A DNA stretch of 64,000 bases from Paramarasmius palmivorus (GCA_037176845.1 JAYKXP010000158.1:37028-101027); one strand, 5' to 3'. Shown: positions 47,415 through 59,602, counted from the stretch's first letter. A program made the numbers and translations. The notes: generated by a model not told the origin, from the letters alone.

Positions 47415-47990
47415 TTTTTGACTTGCTATCGCGTTATATTTGGATTTGGGACACTGTACTTACGAATTATGGACATGTACTATATCTCTTGGATCTAACT
47501 TGCTAGAAACGGGAAAAGGTGTTGGCGTGAGACGGGAAGAGGGACTAATTTTTTCGCACTAAGAGTTTTCGTCACGTACTGCGGGCATCTATCATTACAT
47601 GGTATATGTACACAACTCAAGGAGGGATTACAATTTGAAGCAGAGGCTGGTAGACGTGGTAGACGTCGACTGCGACTACGCAAGCTTGTGACTTATTGGT
47701 CGTGTTTGGCGAGACCTTTTGATTACGGGCGCCAAAAGTTTCCCTCTTCCTTCTCTCCGCAACCACGACAGCAAACCGACGATCCCCGTTTTACATAAAT
47801 TTTGGTAACGATAACCATTTTCATGCATGAAATTGCATCTGATCGAATTTCTAGGCTTCACAGTGCATGCCACACTGCACCGCTTTATGAATTCGCACTA
47901 GTCAACCTAGTCAACAGCTATGGGGATATTTCGCATTGACATCACAATTGGCACGGTAGCGTGTCATCATCTGAAAGATAATGGATGGTA
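47415..47990. other. Intergenic; no gene seen
   Basis: About 570 bases holding the 3' flank of the LRR gene and the promoter of paralogue 2. The only open frames are short minus-strand readings without motifs. Confidence 0.45.
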
Positions 47991-47997
47991 TATAAAG
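47991..47997 (+). promoter_or_regulatory. TATA box of paralogue 2
   Basis: TATAAAG 39-45 bases before the ATG at 48036, inside the string TATAAAGGGAGATCC. The same string precedes paralogue 3, so the duplication included the promoter. Confidence 0.55.
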
Positions 47998-48035
47998 GGA
48001 GATCCGGACGTGATGCAGTTCTAGACCATACCACG

Positions 48036-48971
48036 ATGGCAACGACTCTGCTCACCATTCCCGCCGAAATTCGAGCAATCATCATCGAAAGTGTTTTGCT
48101 GTCCAAACGTGCAGCACCCCCGGATATCGAATCAGCCAAAGCAGCGCATTATTCGTTCCAATTTACCGATATCGACAGGCAGCTCGCGGCACAATTCAAT
48201 ACATGGAGTCCAGGACCGCGTCATGTACGGTTTGAAGATCAAAAAGACGGTCGAACTCGCTGCACCTCCAATGCTCTTCCTTTACTTCTCACCAATCGCC
48301 AAACAAATGTCGAGACCTCCTCAGCGATAGCCAGGCTCGGAGAGAAAGTTCGTCAATACGACCTTGACGTATTCGTTGTCGATGAATATTTCTTGACGAC
48401 CTGGACCTGCATTCCTATCCTCACCACCCAAGTGGACCGCGTGAATGTGACCTTTCGGGTCCATTCGATATCGCCTCGTGCATTCCGAGGTGGAGACGGG
48501 GGTCCGCCGCAGATTTACTGGTGGTTCTACTTTCTGCTTGAGTACTTCCTCAAGCGGGGCCCAGTGTCACCGACGCTGGCCGCAGGCACTCCTCAACTTA
48601 GAGATCGGCAGATTGGGGTCAAGGAGATGATTTTGGACTTTGAAGGCACAGGGTTAGGTCCAAAGAGTCCAAGAGAAGGAAATATAGCTGTTTACGCGAC
48701 GTGGGCCTTCGGAGCTTTGACTGGTATGAGCTATCACACTGCCGAATATGGGGGCATCGTATACGAGCGTGTGGGTTCTGTCCGATTCTGTTTCAACGGA
48801 GAAATGGACTGGGAGGTGGATCTGGGATATAGGTTGGAGAAGTTGGTACGCGATGATCCTCAGCATACGTTCGGACATCTTTTGAGGGAAGATAGGGTGG
48901 CTGCGTTCCGGGAATGGAAGAAGAATGCGATAAGATTGAGGGAGGAGAGAGGATTTAAACTAGTGCAGTAA
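48036..48971 (+). CDS. Paralogue 2 of the tandem family
   Basis: A single-exon frame of about 311 residues starting MATTLLTIPAEIRAIIIESV. I chose this ATG, not the in-frame one 51 bases upstream, because paralogue 3 starts at the same place. The protein is very close to paralogue 3 along its whole length, sharing for example KRAAPPDIE, YDLDVFVVDEYFLTTWTCIP, YWWFYFLLEYFLKRGPVSP, GGIVYERVGSVRFCFNGE and RLREERGFKLV. Nucleotides are also nearly identical over long stretches. This indicates a recent tandem duplication. The role is unknown, as for paralogue 1. Confidence 0.78.
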   Translation: MATTLLTIPAEIRAIIIESVLLSKRAAPPDIESAKAAHYSFQFTDIDRQLAAQFNTWSPGPRHVRFEDQKDGRTRCTSNALPLLLTNRQTNVETSSAIARLGEKVRQYDLDVFVVDEYFLTTWTCIPILTTQVDRVNVTFRVHSISPRAFRGGDGGPPQIYWWFYFLLEYFLKRGPVSPTLAAGTPQLRDRQIGVKEMILDFEGTGLGPKSPREGNIAVYATWAFGALTGMSYHTAEYGGIVYERVGSVRFCFNGEMDWEVDLGYRLEKLVRDDPQHTFGHLLREDRVAAFREWKKNAIRLREERGFKLVQ

Positions 48972-49125
48972 TGGGCCCAAATGAAATGCATTGTATCAAA
49001 AGTTTATCGGTACCAACGAGATATTCCGAAACTTCAGATATGTGTGAGCACTGAGGGTGTCATCAGCCTCCAGAGAAGAAGACTATTCGTCGTGAACTCG
49101 TGACCAGTAACTAGATGCTAATATA

Positions 49126-49132
49126 TATAAAG
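49126..49132 (+). promoter_or_regulatory. TATA box of paralogue 3
   Basis: TATAAAG 39-45 bases before the ATG at 49171, in the same TATAAAGGGAGATCC context as paralogue 2. Confidence 0.55.
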
Positions 49133-49170
49133 GGAGATCCACAATTCAGATTCTGGATTGCCGCACCACG

Positions 49171-50124
49171 ATGGCAACGACTCTGCTCACTGTTCCCGCC
49201 GAAATTCGAGCAGTTATCATCGAAAGTGTTTTGCTTTCCAAACGTGCAGCACCCCCGGACATCGAAGCAGCCGAAGCAATGCATCACCCATTCCAGCTTA
49301 CTATCGATGTCGACAAGCAGCTCGCGGCGCAATTCAATACATGGGACCCAGGACCGCGTCATGTACGGTTCGAAGACCAAAAGGAGTCGGACGGTCGAAT
49401 TCGCTGCACCTCTAATTCCCTTCCTCTACTTCTCACTAATCGCCAAATAAACTTCGAGACCTCCTCAGCGATAGCCAGGCTCGGAGAGAAAGTTCGTCAA
49501 TACGACCTTGACGTATTCGTTGTCGATGAATATTTCCTGACAACGTGGACCTGCATCCCCATCCTCACCACCCAGGTAGACCGCGTGAATGTGACCTTTC
49601 GAGTCCATTCGATATCACCTCGTGCGTTCCGAATTGGAGACGGGTCACCGCCGCAGATTTACTGGTGGTTTTACTTTCTGCTTGAGTACTTCCTCAAGCG
49701 GGGCCCAGTGTCGCCGACACTCGCCGCAGGTGCGCCCCGTGTTAGAGACCGGGAGATCGGGGTGAGGGAAATCGTGTTAGACTTCCAAGGTGTAGGATCA
49801 GGTGCAGAGAATCCAAGGGAAGGCTTAGGGAACATAGTCGTTCAGGCGAAACGGGGGTTCGGAGCTTTGATTTTCATGAACTATCACACAGCTAAATACG
49901 GAGGAATCGTATACGAGCGTGTAGGTTCTGTCCGATTCTGTTTCAATGGAGAGGTAGATTGGGAAGTAGATCTGGGAGATGGGTTGGACAAGTTAAGGCA
50001 TGAAGATCCTCAAGATACGTTCGGACACCTCTGGCCCAGGGAAAATAGGGTGCCTGCGTTCCAGGAATGGAAGAAGAATGCGAAAAGATTGAGGGAGGAG
50101 AGAGGATTTAAACTAGTGCACTAA
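49171..50124 (+). CDS. Paralogue 3 of the tandem family
   Basis: A single-exon frame of 317 residues starting MATTLLTVPAEIRAVIIESV and ending RLREERGFKLVH. It differs from paralogue 2 mainly by point changes and a few short insertions, for example an extra EGLGN-type segment after the RDREIGVREIVLDF stretch. The best-conserved block is again IYWWFYFLLEYFLKRGPVSP. The intact frame and the retained promoter suggest both copies are expressed. No catalytic motif is visible. Confidence 0.78.
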   Translation: MATTLLTVPAEIRAVIIESVLLSKRAAPPDIEAAEAMHHPFQLTIDVDKQLAAQFNTWDPGPRHVRFEDQKESDGRIRCTSNSLPLLLTNRQINFETSSAIARLGEKVRQYDLDVFVVDEYFLTTWTCIPILTTQVDRVNVTFRVHSISPRAFRIGDGSPPQIYWWFYFLLEYFLKRGPVSPTLAAGAPRVRDREIGVREIVLDFQGVGSGAENPREGLGNIVVQAKRGFGALIFMNYHTAKYGGIVYERVGSVRFCFNGEVDWEVDLGDGLDKLRHEDPQDTFGHLWPRENRVPAFQEWKKNAKRLREERGFKLVH

Positions 50125-50299
50125 TGGACCCAGACTATGCACGCATTGTATCAAAAGTCAACCACCGAAATATTCTGAAAGTTCAGCATGAATATGTATG
50201 TGTGAGAGGACTGCTCCTACCAATTGCAAGTAGAGTCAGACTACATAATTAGACTCGCGGGCAGGCGCTCTTTCAAAGTTCCATCTCACTACCACCACC

Positions 50300-51809
50300 A
50301 TGTCATCCCAGGATCGCAAGACTACTTTTAAATTACCCACTCAATTCATGGACAGATCTGGCTCTCAGAAGGCCAGAAGAGAAAAGGTGAACTACCTTTT
50401 TTTCGAGGGCGAATTTCGCTGATACCTCTTTCAGGCACTGGAGGAACAAAAACGAGTGTGTGTCTATCCACCGTTCTTTTCGTTCACATCCAGCTTATAC
50501 AGAAATCTCAGCGACGTGCTCAGAAATTCGATTTCTCGAGACAACTAGATGGTTTTGCAGGTCTCAATTTGGCTGGATCCGACGACGAAGATGGCGAAGC
50601 GGAGGCAAGCCCAGAAGGATTCAAAATCGTACACGAAGGACTCGCGTCGTTCACCTCTTCTTTCGACAATAATGAACAACTGATATCTCCAACAACATCC
50701 CCCGTGTTATCAAACCTTTTGGACACATCGTCCAAAAAGAAGAAGAAAGGCAAGCGGAAAAAAGCGACGACACGAGTAGGCGGCAATCGCAATCAACCTA
50801 GCAAATGGGCCGACAAATGCATGTACGCAGAGCTATTGGAGATGAACGATGGAAATACGTGGCCGATGTCAGAAGGGGATGGCTTACCAGATGATCTTGA
50901 AACTGGCTGGGTAGCAGTAGGGCCCGTGCCTGTTGGGAAACGGTGTTTGGCTATCACTAGAGAGTCGCCTGTGAACAACGGAGTAGGTTCGTTGCCAGCT
51001 TTAGACGTCTTTGACTCCAATTCAAGTGATCATGTAGAACCAAATACAACGATACGCTCTCGCCTCCAAGGCAAACCATTACTTCCCTGGTTTCCTTCCA
51101 ATCTACCACCCAGTACTGTCCTCGACTGCATCCTAGACGAGAACTGGAGAGATAATGGTATCCTCCATGTTCTGGATGTTTTGCAATGGAAAGGCCGTGA
51201 CATTGCAGATTGTGAGACGCCATTCAGGTGAGTTCTTCATCTCGCATCTATTCGCGACCGATCTCATACGCCTTTCAAGGTTCTGGTGGAGAGATACTCG
51301 ACTTGGAGAGCTCACTCGGATGCCGCCTCCCACCCAAACCACATCCTCGTCCTCGGCATCGTATCAATTCGCCTATCCCACAACCATGTTACCCATCCCA
51401 TATCACACAGACACCACCTTCCGGTCCCTACTTCAATTGATCATACCATCAGCTCGATCAGACCGTGCAGTGGGCATCGATATCCCCAACAATGTTGACG
51501 TATCCGATGAAATGCAAGTGGACAGTGCATCAGCAGATGTGCCGATATCGTCTGTTTCAACAACCGTTGCCTCTGATGGACTACTACTCTACGTGTCAGA
51601 GGCATGCTATGAATCTGGGACAAGTCCTCTGAGTAGTTGGATTCCCCTCAAAGGCTATGGCGAAGAGTCGATGCAGGCATCCAGCCCTCTGGACAGGTTT
51701 GAGCGGTGCGTTCCACTTCTTTGGCCTCACCAAGATGCTGAAGTCAGGTATCACCAGCCTCATCCGACGGCGTTCACAACAAGGCATGGACGTGAACATG
51801 ATGGCTTGA
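50300..51809 (+). CDS. SNUPN: Snurportin-1 (m3G-cap snRNP import adaptor)
   Basis: About five exons (50300-50386, 50435-50455, 50503-51227, then from about 51270). The N-terminal FKLPTQFMDRSGSQKARREK and EEQKRAQKFDFSRQLD fit an importin-beta-binding region. The cap-binding domain shows PVPVGKRCLAITRES, STVLDCILDENW, HVLDVLQWKGRDIADCETPF, FRFWWRDTRLGEL and DGLLLYVSEACYESGTSPLSSW, in the order seen in snurportins. The protein carries mature spliceosomal snRNPs into the nucleus. A basic KKKKKGKRKK stretch lies between. The 3' end is a choice: removing a final short intron gives the end FERLIRRRSQQGMD... at 51809; reading through gives a stop at 51820. I prefer the first. Confidence 0.82.
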
Positions 51810-51892
51810 AGGCCATTTAGTAAAGATGTAAGATAACATTAGTCGGTACGTATACTCTATATATGAATGTTCTATCGAAAGGTTGATTGAGA

Positions 51893-53637
51893 TTACGCAT
51901 ACCAGAAAGCCGTTTTATGAATCCCTCCGTTCCACTCTTCTACACGCTTACCGCTCACCATACTAAACGTTGAACCTGGCGAACCGACGAAGCCCTTTGC
52001 CAAGCTTTGTATCACGATATCCATGATGGGAAGGTACCATTCTCCGTACTTTGCCATCGTATCTTCGCCTGCCGATGAATGGTCAATGTTATCCCATCCC
52101 ATCCCATGTACTTCGTCCCAGAAAGACTGGCTCGTCTCGTCTGATGCTAGGATAACCTTCTCGACGCGTACGCCCTTCCTTTCAAGGAGCTCGTCTTTCA
52201 CCTGCTCCACAACACGACCATATATATCCATAGGAGTGTCATCACACTCGCCTTCACCATGACAAACAAAGTCTCCCCTCCGGATATGGACAGCGATGAA
52301 CGGCGGAATACTCTCCTCATCTTCGAGCTGGAATGCGCGCCTCAGGTATCCCCTGGCGATCTCATTCAGATCCTCCCTAAATCTCAGATGTCTACCGACC
52401 ATTTTCCATGCAGGTGCCCAAGCATATGCCCACTCAAAGTCCAGTACGCCACTCGTCATAAAGTAGGACATATCTAGGCAAGCGAGGTGCTCGTCTGGTG
52501 GAACTTCCCTGCCACTTGGGGAGGCGAGCACCGAGTTTGCCCTTGCTTTGACATCTGCTTGCCAACTGTATGACTCGACGTCCTTGGGATTCTTCGGGTT
52601 CTCGGCGGGCGGATAAAGTAACGCAGCCATCTCTGCAAAGACGACGTGCTTTCCGTTCTCGTTGAGCTGGTAACGGGTTTCCGGAGGAACGAGTGTATAC
52701 GAGACGTCGAGATTGAGTTGCCAAATAAGTGTAGGCGAGGGTAATATGCCTTCGATGAAGGAATGGGCGGGTATGGCATCTGGGTTTGGTCTGGCTCGTG
52801 TAGACCAGCAGCCGAGCGTGTCGACGAAACTTGAGTGGTCGGAGATGGGTTGTCGTGTGTCTGGTTGTCCGTAGTAGTGTGGATGTCCAGGTTGCCTTCG
52901 GTTGGCAGTGGCGTACACGGTCGGTTCATAGGGCATCAATGGTTTCTTGATATCTCGCCATTCTAATACCGCTTGTCCAACCTCATTGCGGTAACGCTCG
53001 AGGTCAAAGACATCGCCGAACGCGACATATCCGGCATTCTCGGCTGAAGAAGGATTAGATGGTTGGTAGAGATTTATGGTTTAGTGTACGTACATATGTG
53101 ATCTTCAGGCGCGAAGGGTGGTATTACGGGTATACGGTCGGACAACATTGCGAGGTAAATCATGTTCACCATGCCCATGAATTCGTTGGCTGTAGATTTC
53201 GTGAGTACCTGCAGTCGGGCAAAGCATGTAGCCAACACGTACTCAATCCGGCGTTGACCCAGGTTGTCAAGTAATGTCTGTCGTCTTTAAGATTGCCTAT
53301 AGAATACGATCAGGATAAAGTTTTCCGCGATGGCCAGGGCATGCTAACCTCTAAATGACCTCGCTGGCGGACCATTGACCAGATTCTTCACGGCTAGATG
53401 GGACTTCTCCCCATCCTCATCGTAACACGAGCCACCGTGACCTCCCAACCCAAAAACAGTCTCGAATTGAAAGTTGACAGGCGATGTGCCATTGATAGTG
53501 TATATGAGTCCGGGATAGCGATTTGTTAACCCCAAAGACGTTTTATGGAGGATCAAGAATAGCGAGGCAACGAGACACAACCGAAGTATGATGCGAGTTT
53601 TGAATGTAGTCTGGGGTATCGGTAATCTGGGAATCAT
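51893..53637 (-). CDS. O-fucosyltransferase-like type II membrane glycosyltransferase
   Basis: Several exons starting MIPRLPIPQTTFKTRIILRL at 53637. An N-terminal signal anchor (LCLVASLFLILHKTSLGL) points to the Golgi or ER lumen. Then come LTTWVNAGLTNEFMGMVNMI, YLAMLSDRIPVIPPFAPEDH, NAGYVAFGDVFDLERY, and FIAVHIRRGDFVCHGEGECD. The HIRRGDF motif is the GDP-sugar contact of O-fucosyltransferase-type enzymes. KVILASDETSQSFWDEV and SLAKGFVGSPGSTFSMVSG close the nucleotide-binding half. The exact donor and acceptor are not known for fungal members. All splice joins hold the frame; the acceptor before SENAGY avoids an in-frame stop. Confidence 0.75.
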
Positions 53638-53854
53638 GGTGATAGTGGAATACTAAGTCGGTGTGGCTCTCTTTATGAACTCGGTCGTGGCTATGTTAGG
53701 GGAGGTCTGAGAATCTCGCTCAGGCGTGTTCTTACTAACTCTAAGGTGATCGTCTCAATGCTGTCTTAGTGCGGCGCTGTCTAACGTTGATCATGTATGT
53801 TACAGCTCCATCGTTGATTCAGATATTGTACATTCCATTTCGTTACTCTCCAAC

Positions 53855-56223
53855 CTAGCACTGCCTTGAGAATCCTGCTTGTTTCTGGCCCTCTTCTTCG
53901 CCACCGAAATTATCTTTGACAGGCCTGCCATGCTCTTTTTCTGGCTGGTGGATCGTCTTTGTAGTCTTCTCGAGCATTTGGGCTCCTCCTTCATCTGATT
54001 ACCACGACTGGTGAGGGGTGGTTTGCATCACTATGTGAAAATACATACCCATCATAGACTCAGTTATCTCGATAATGTCTGCGACCAGCCGTTCGATGAG
54101 ATCTTCGCTCAGCGTTTCACGGACTGCATGTTCAAAATTCAGGTGGCTGTTCACGGGGGAGGATGGTGGTGCTACTCACCAACCACTCGCAGAATTTCCG
54201 TGTCTTTCTCGCCCTCAGGTGCCTACGCCAACGAATTAGCAGTGGGAACAGCAAGTGATCAGTTGTACATACACCGTAATTTGGTACAATCCAACCCTTT
54301 GCTCTGAGTAAAGCCTGCAACGCGTCAGTTTACTGTGAGACTTCAAGCTTCATGTGGGATAGAACTGTGCACACCTGGACCCACATTTGCTTGGCATAAG
54401 GGTATTTAGACACGAAGTCATCCGAAAATCTAGCGTCAGGTCTTGAGGTGGGAATACATAGCGTATGAAGTCTTGATGTGCTTACTTGAATGCAACTACA
54501 GGAAGACCAAATTCGTAGGATTCGGGATCGTCGTCTTCATCACGACCTTCCCGGAGCCGGTGGACGTTGCTCAGGACCTATAATAAGAACAGTCAAACTG
54601 GAGATCTCGAGTCAAAGGTGAGTATACTGAAGGTCGACCTTGAAATAAGTGTTCTCGAGTGCCCTAGACAGAAGCCGAGCATTGCGCAGATCCTTGATGG
54701 CAATTTTGCGATAACCTTCAAAGCCCAAGTTCAAGAAGTTGAACATTTGTGCGATGATGGGTGCAGCTGGCTTAGAGAAATTGCTTCAAACAGCCGATTA
54801 GTCGTTTGCATTAAAGCATGGAAGCTGAGAACATACAGTGTAAATGAATATTCGACACTTCCGAGATAGTCTAAAATCCTTGAGCATGAGTACTAATACA
54901 CCCTGCGTCGAGCGAGATGGCATACGAAGTTCAAAAACAAGATCTTTGTGCAAGTAGCTCTCATCGCGCCAAAGGACCCATCCAAGGCCCGCGTACACAA
55001 GACCGAACTTATGGCCCGACGTGTTGATAGAAACGACTCGCGGAATGTCAAATCCCCATTTCAAGGAGGGGTATACAAATGGAGCAATAAATGCTCCAGA
55101 AGCACCATCGACATGAATGGGGATATCAAGACCAGTGTCTTTCTGTAGCTGGTCAACTATACGAACGCATATATCGTGAGTGGGTATGTTTGAAGCATGT
55201 ATCATGACCCAGACTCACGCAGTTCGCTCATTTCCAACACATTCTCAAAATGACCGGTGTAGGTACTTCCAAGAATCACGATGACACCGATGGTACTGCA
55301 TCCGCCAATCAATAAGGCAACCGACAACTTATGGCAAAAGGGACATACTTTTCATCGATATATTGAATCGCGTCTTTGGGATCCAAAACGTAGTTGTTCG
55401 AAGCTTTTACCGGAACGAGACGACATTCCACATCAAAGTACCTAGCCGATAATCAAGATTTAGAGAGCCTGCAAGGAATCAATATACCTTGCAAATTTTT
55501 TCCAAAGCAACCTGAGCGTTCGAGCCGAAGACGATGTTGGGGTGGAATTTAATCTTTTCCTTCCGCCTTGCGCTTTTCTTGCCAACAGCTTCTTCATAGC
55601 CAAACCCCCGAGCAAGATTGCCTCCGAGGATCCCGCGGTGGACGTTACCAATCACTTTCTCAGTCGAAGGTGCCTTCCAGAGTGACGCGACTTTCGAGGC
55701 CAGTTAGCATCCTTTCTGAGAATCAGTCATGCTACGTACTCATAGAGATACACCCGGTTATGAATGTTGGTCGCCGCCGGATATTCGTCAAGATCGACTT
55801 GATTCTTGTTGATGTTTTCCATGATCAACTTATCGGCGTACTCTGGCATCCAAGTGTGAACGAAGCTATATTGATAATTGGGCAAAGGCCATCGGTAACA
55901 CGACGAAACGAGACCAACTCACGATGCAAGATTCAACAAAGGATTTCCGTCGAGTGCCGTTTCATCGTGAAGGAGCTGATAAGCTGATCTGGATGGAATT
56001 CCGACATCAGGCATAGTATACTTTGGGATTCCTTGAGCATCTTCATCGCGGCTCCAGGATTGATGGAACGTCTGCCTGTGGTGCTGGTCTGCGAGGTGTT
56101 GACGTGGGGATGATCCCGCGATTTTTGAATGACTTCGTCGGGATTGACTGTGATCACGAGTCCGTCAGTAGCAGCCTAGGAGTCGAGACAGCCCCAAGAC
56201 TTACTATGGCGCGAAAGGGACAT
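53855..56223 (-). pseudogene. GAD: Glutamate decarboxylase, 5' half with several frameshifts
   Basis: The gene starts [16 protein letters not shown] at 56223. The family pattern is easily followed: [90 protein letters not shown]. The PLP lysine is in [13 protein letters not shown]. The 3' half, about 53855-55440, is intact and ends KQAGFSRQC. In the 5' half the frame slips once in exon 2 (about 56045-56075). It slips again at four places where one extra base is present: near 55645, 55584, 55551, and in the T6 run at 55496-55501. As written the enzyme cannot be made. It would convert glutamate to GABA using pyridoxal phosphate. Either real decay or sequence error. Confidence 0.85.
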
Positions 56224-56617
56224 TGAGAACTAGAGCTTGAGAAGAGCTTGAGTTGCTGTGAAGTACGGTAAACTATTTATACATCGATAGTCCCGGGACT
56301 AGCTGCAAGTGGATAGATGGATGACGTGTTTGAAAGCCCACGATTCCCGTACGAGTTGAATTCATCTTTAGTCCATCAACACGCATCGGTATTTTCCCAT
56401 TAATACCCACTACATACCGTTCACAATGGCGGGAAGTCCCCACTGGCGATGTCATAATTGGTGACGATTAAAGGGGTATGTATAGGTCAAGAGATGAGCT
56501 ACATCACATCGACAACTCGAACCTAGATATATATATGTTGTTTGCTATAAATACCTGCATTGCCGCGGTGAGAACTGTGTTGGACCATGGTATAGTATAG
56601 AAGCACATACCTCGACC
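56224..56617. other. Intergenic; GAD upstream region
   Basis: About 390 bases between the GAD start and the GH79 stop. It contains TATATATATG near 56527 and nothing coding that I can support. Confidence 0.4.
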
Positions 56618-58648
56618 TTATTTAAACTTCACAAGTATCACTTCTGTCTCTGCCAAGTCTACACCTGCCTCAGTCGAGACCTGTTCCTCGGACAACGTGC
56701 CCGACACGCGTCCATCAGGCGTCTCATAAGTCTGGCCACCCCATAACAATCCAGATGTGTCGTCAGCATGCCTATCCATGAACATTTGAGTGATGCACAA
56801 ATCTAGACCCAAGTGGTAACATACCCGATGCTCAAGCGCTTCACAGACATAGTCGTTGCTGTCGTGCCCGCGAAAGCAAAGTCCAAATGTACCCGAGATC
56901 GATTGGTGCTATCGCTAAGAAAGGCTTCGGAGTTGATAAAGACAGCCCTAGCAAGCTCATCGGCCTCGTAGAATGCATAACCCGCGATCCTGCTATTGTT
57001 GACGGCTATCTCCGAAACCTTGGTGCTGCCACCATCTCCAATAGCCTCCGCTGCGATAACTGCTGCATAGTATTGAGGCTGAACGTGAGGAGGAAGGGGG
57101 GCAGGTAGATCAGATCCATCGGTGGTGGACCGATTGAGCGTCACTGGTTGGATCTTGTGACATAAATCAGGATGAGGTGTATGGTTCGGCTGGGGAACTT
57201 ACGAGGTTGTATTTGAACCCGATGCCTTCGTGGAAATACACCTTGGATATGTTTAGGGTTCGACTGTAAGCGAATTATTAGTTTTAGGGCCCCGTGATCA
57301 AGCTGAAAAGACCTACGCGAAGAGAGCATAATCCAAAGTCCATAATGCAGCACCCGCAACATTGGAAACACCGGGTGCGCCCTGGATTCGCTTCAGCTTT
57401 TTCTTAATAAAGGTCGAGTGGTAGCGAACCCACATGACACGCATAGCTATTGGTCTCTCCCAAAACGTAGTCCAGATTCCTCGCACGAGAAGCCGCAATA
57501 TCAGGAATATATGTGATAGATTACTTCGAATGTCGATTTCGTCATCAAATCCTGCAGGAGGCCACCATTTTCCGCTGCAGAATGAACCACTGACGGTGAT
57601 CGTCAGAAATGAACAAATTGATAGTAACAGTATGAGACCAACCTATAATGATGCTGTGATATACTGTCGTAAAAGTCATTGAGTGAGAGTGGGTGTAGTG
57701 AAAACGATACATACGTTGATATCTGGGATCCTGGTTCAGAGGAAAGGATACACCATTTGCAAACATTCCCTGTGGTGAAAAGCTGGTGTTTGAAGACCAG
57801 ATCGGCGAATGCTCCTCCAAAGAACTTTCCTTTTTGATGTCGGGGAAATACCGGCGGCCATAGAAACGTTGCTAGCGAAGCTTGTCCATCTACACGTCCG
57901 ACTACAATTATTACAGTTCTCTTTTGGTGATGAATGTGTACTCACTCTTTTACATATTGAGAGATATTGTAAGTCGAAGATCGGAAGCCATTGTTGCGGA
58001 ACAGATCAGCCTCATTGCCTATTTCGACCAAGTCCAGTGTGATCCCCTCATCCGTGACTGCAGGGGATGTGAAGGCTTTTGCAATTGACTGGGCTTCGAG
58101 AACAGCAGCTGTGAGATTGTTCTGCCCAAAGTTGACTCCCCATATGACGTGGGTTTCTGTCATATAATAGTTCAGTTTCATGCGCATAGCATCAAGAACA
58201 CACGTACCAGGCGGAAGGAAGCGGGCCGCTTGGTAGTAAGTGTCTCCTACTACGATCTCAGATGCCTCTGGATATGGTACGGTGGTGGTTGGTGGCGGAA
58301 ATGCGGTTTGAGACCCCTGGGTCAAGATTTTAGGGTGAGCAGCAGTATCGCAATGGTATAGAACAAACGCACTCGTAGAGCTCCATTGAAATTTGTATGA
58401 TCCTCGGAGTTCGCCCCGATCCTGATAGAGGGTGGTTCCCCTGTGATTTGAGCGAGGTTGTCAAGGGTATTGAAAAAGAACTCGTTTCTAGAGTCCAATC
58501 CCACCCAGTCGGTCCATCGGTCCAGTTCGAGGGAAAGAGAGATGTGTGACCCAGATATGAGAGGTGCACCAGACGGTGCAGTTGAAGACAGCTGGACAGA
58601 GACGGCTGTGACAGAGCCCGTAAAACTTGTTAACGACAAATATCGCAT
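56618..58648 (-). pseudogene. GH79 glycosidase (beta-glucuronidase-like), frameshifted in the middle
   Basis: The start is near MRYLSLTSFTGSVTAVSVQL at 58648. Family blocks are LELDRWTDWVGLDSRNEF, PPSIRIGANSEDHT, HVIWGVNFGQNNLTAAVLEA and LVEIGNEADLFRNNGF (acid/base Glu in NEAD). Later come DYVLGETNSYACH (likely nucleophile Glu in GETN), GAPGVSNVAGAALWTLDYAL and the C-terminal beta domain ending EVILVKFK. Such secreted enzymes remove glucuronic acid from plant or proteoglycan sugars. The exons between about 57500 and 57830 need at least five one-base frame changes, near 57825, 57810, 57568-57571 (T4 run), 57530 and 57508. The 5' and 3' parts are clean. No obvious cleavable signal peptide was identified. 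Confidence 0.78.
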
Positions 58649-59602
58649 CGCACAAACGACCAAAAGGCCTTCCAGTGGGGGTGTTTATATCATCTTGAGT
58701 ACGGCGTTGGGTCATGGGGGAGACTATTTCTGGGCAGAATTCGAAGCACGGTGCCGATGTCGAGAGGATTTCATCTTTTACATGGGAATTGGCCCAAAGC
58801 CGTGTGCTTCAGCGGTCACTTGAGAGTAAACAAAAATATGAGGTCACATTGAATCACGTCGACGGGCCAGATGACTGTGACATACTTTCAGCTTTCCAAA
58901 CCCCCTTCTCCGTGAAATATCTTGTTGCACGAAACATCGAGCTACCGGGGAAGAAGACTGGACGTGAACGCGTAAACGTTGGAGACAAGAAAGGGATTCC
59001 CGCGCTACCAGCTTTCCTCTTGTCACCATTTACATTTTCAGGCTCAGCACACAAGCCATCAAGATCTGGCACCACTTGCTGTCCAAGAGCGTAATACTCG
59101 AATCAAGGAAAGAGTTTTACTGCTCACGGCGTGTAAACTTCAACTTAAAGGATTCACGATGGACTGCTAGCCTCTAGGTTCCGACTAGTTAGGGCCAGCC
59201 CCTTAACAACGCAAATATCTTGAACGTCAGTCGAATTCAGACGGAGACCTCTTTAGCGTGACTTTTCCGCAGTGAAGTAAAACAACTGCGCTGAGTTGAA
59301 TTCTGCATACCTAGGCGTTCCCGAAGTGGTAATACTCGTCACGTCCACAAGCGGTAACCGGTAAATCGTACACGGTACAGGTATGTAAATAGAGCATCAT
59401 TATATGGAAAAGATTTTTGGCCAGCACTATGAGCTCGCCGCAGTTTTACGCTGTAGTCTCCGGCTGTTCCCTTGTGGGACCCCACTGTGTATTTAGTGGA
59501 GCTGTGTATCTATCTATATATATATCTATCTATGGGGGCCATCAAGAAATGCTTACTCGGAGGACCCTCGAAGTTGAACTGGCCATTCACCAATAGGATT
59601 GA
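58649..59602. other. Intergenic; contains a TATC/ATAT microsatellite
   Basis: No gene is supported. Near 59507-59532 there is a short TATCTATATATATATCTATC tract. The open frames around 58700-59100 are shadows of the GH79 start region or chance. Confidence 0.45.

Noticed and set aside
53800..53994. Separate small basic protein at the GAD 3' end
   Set aside because: Same bases read in the correct frame give the GAD C-terminus after a good acceptor.
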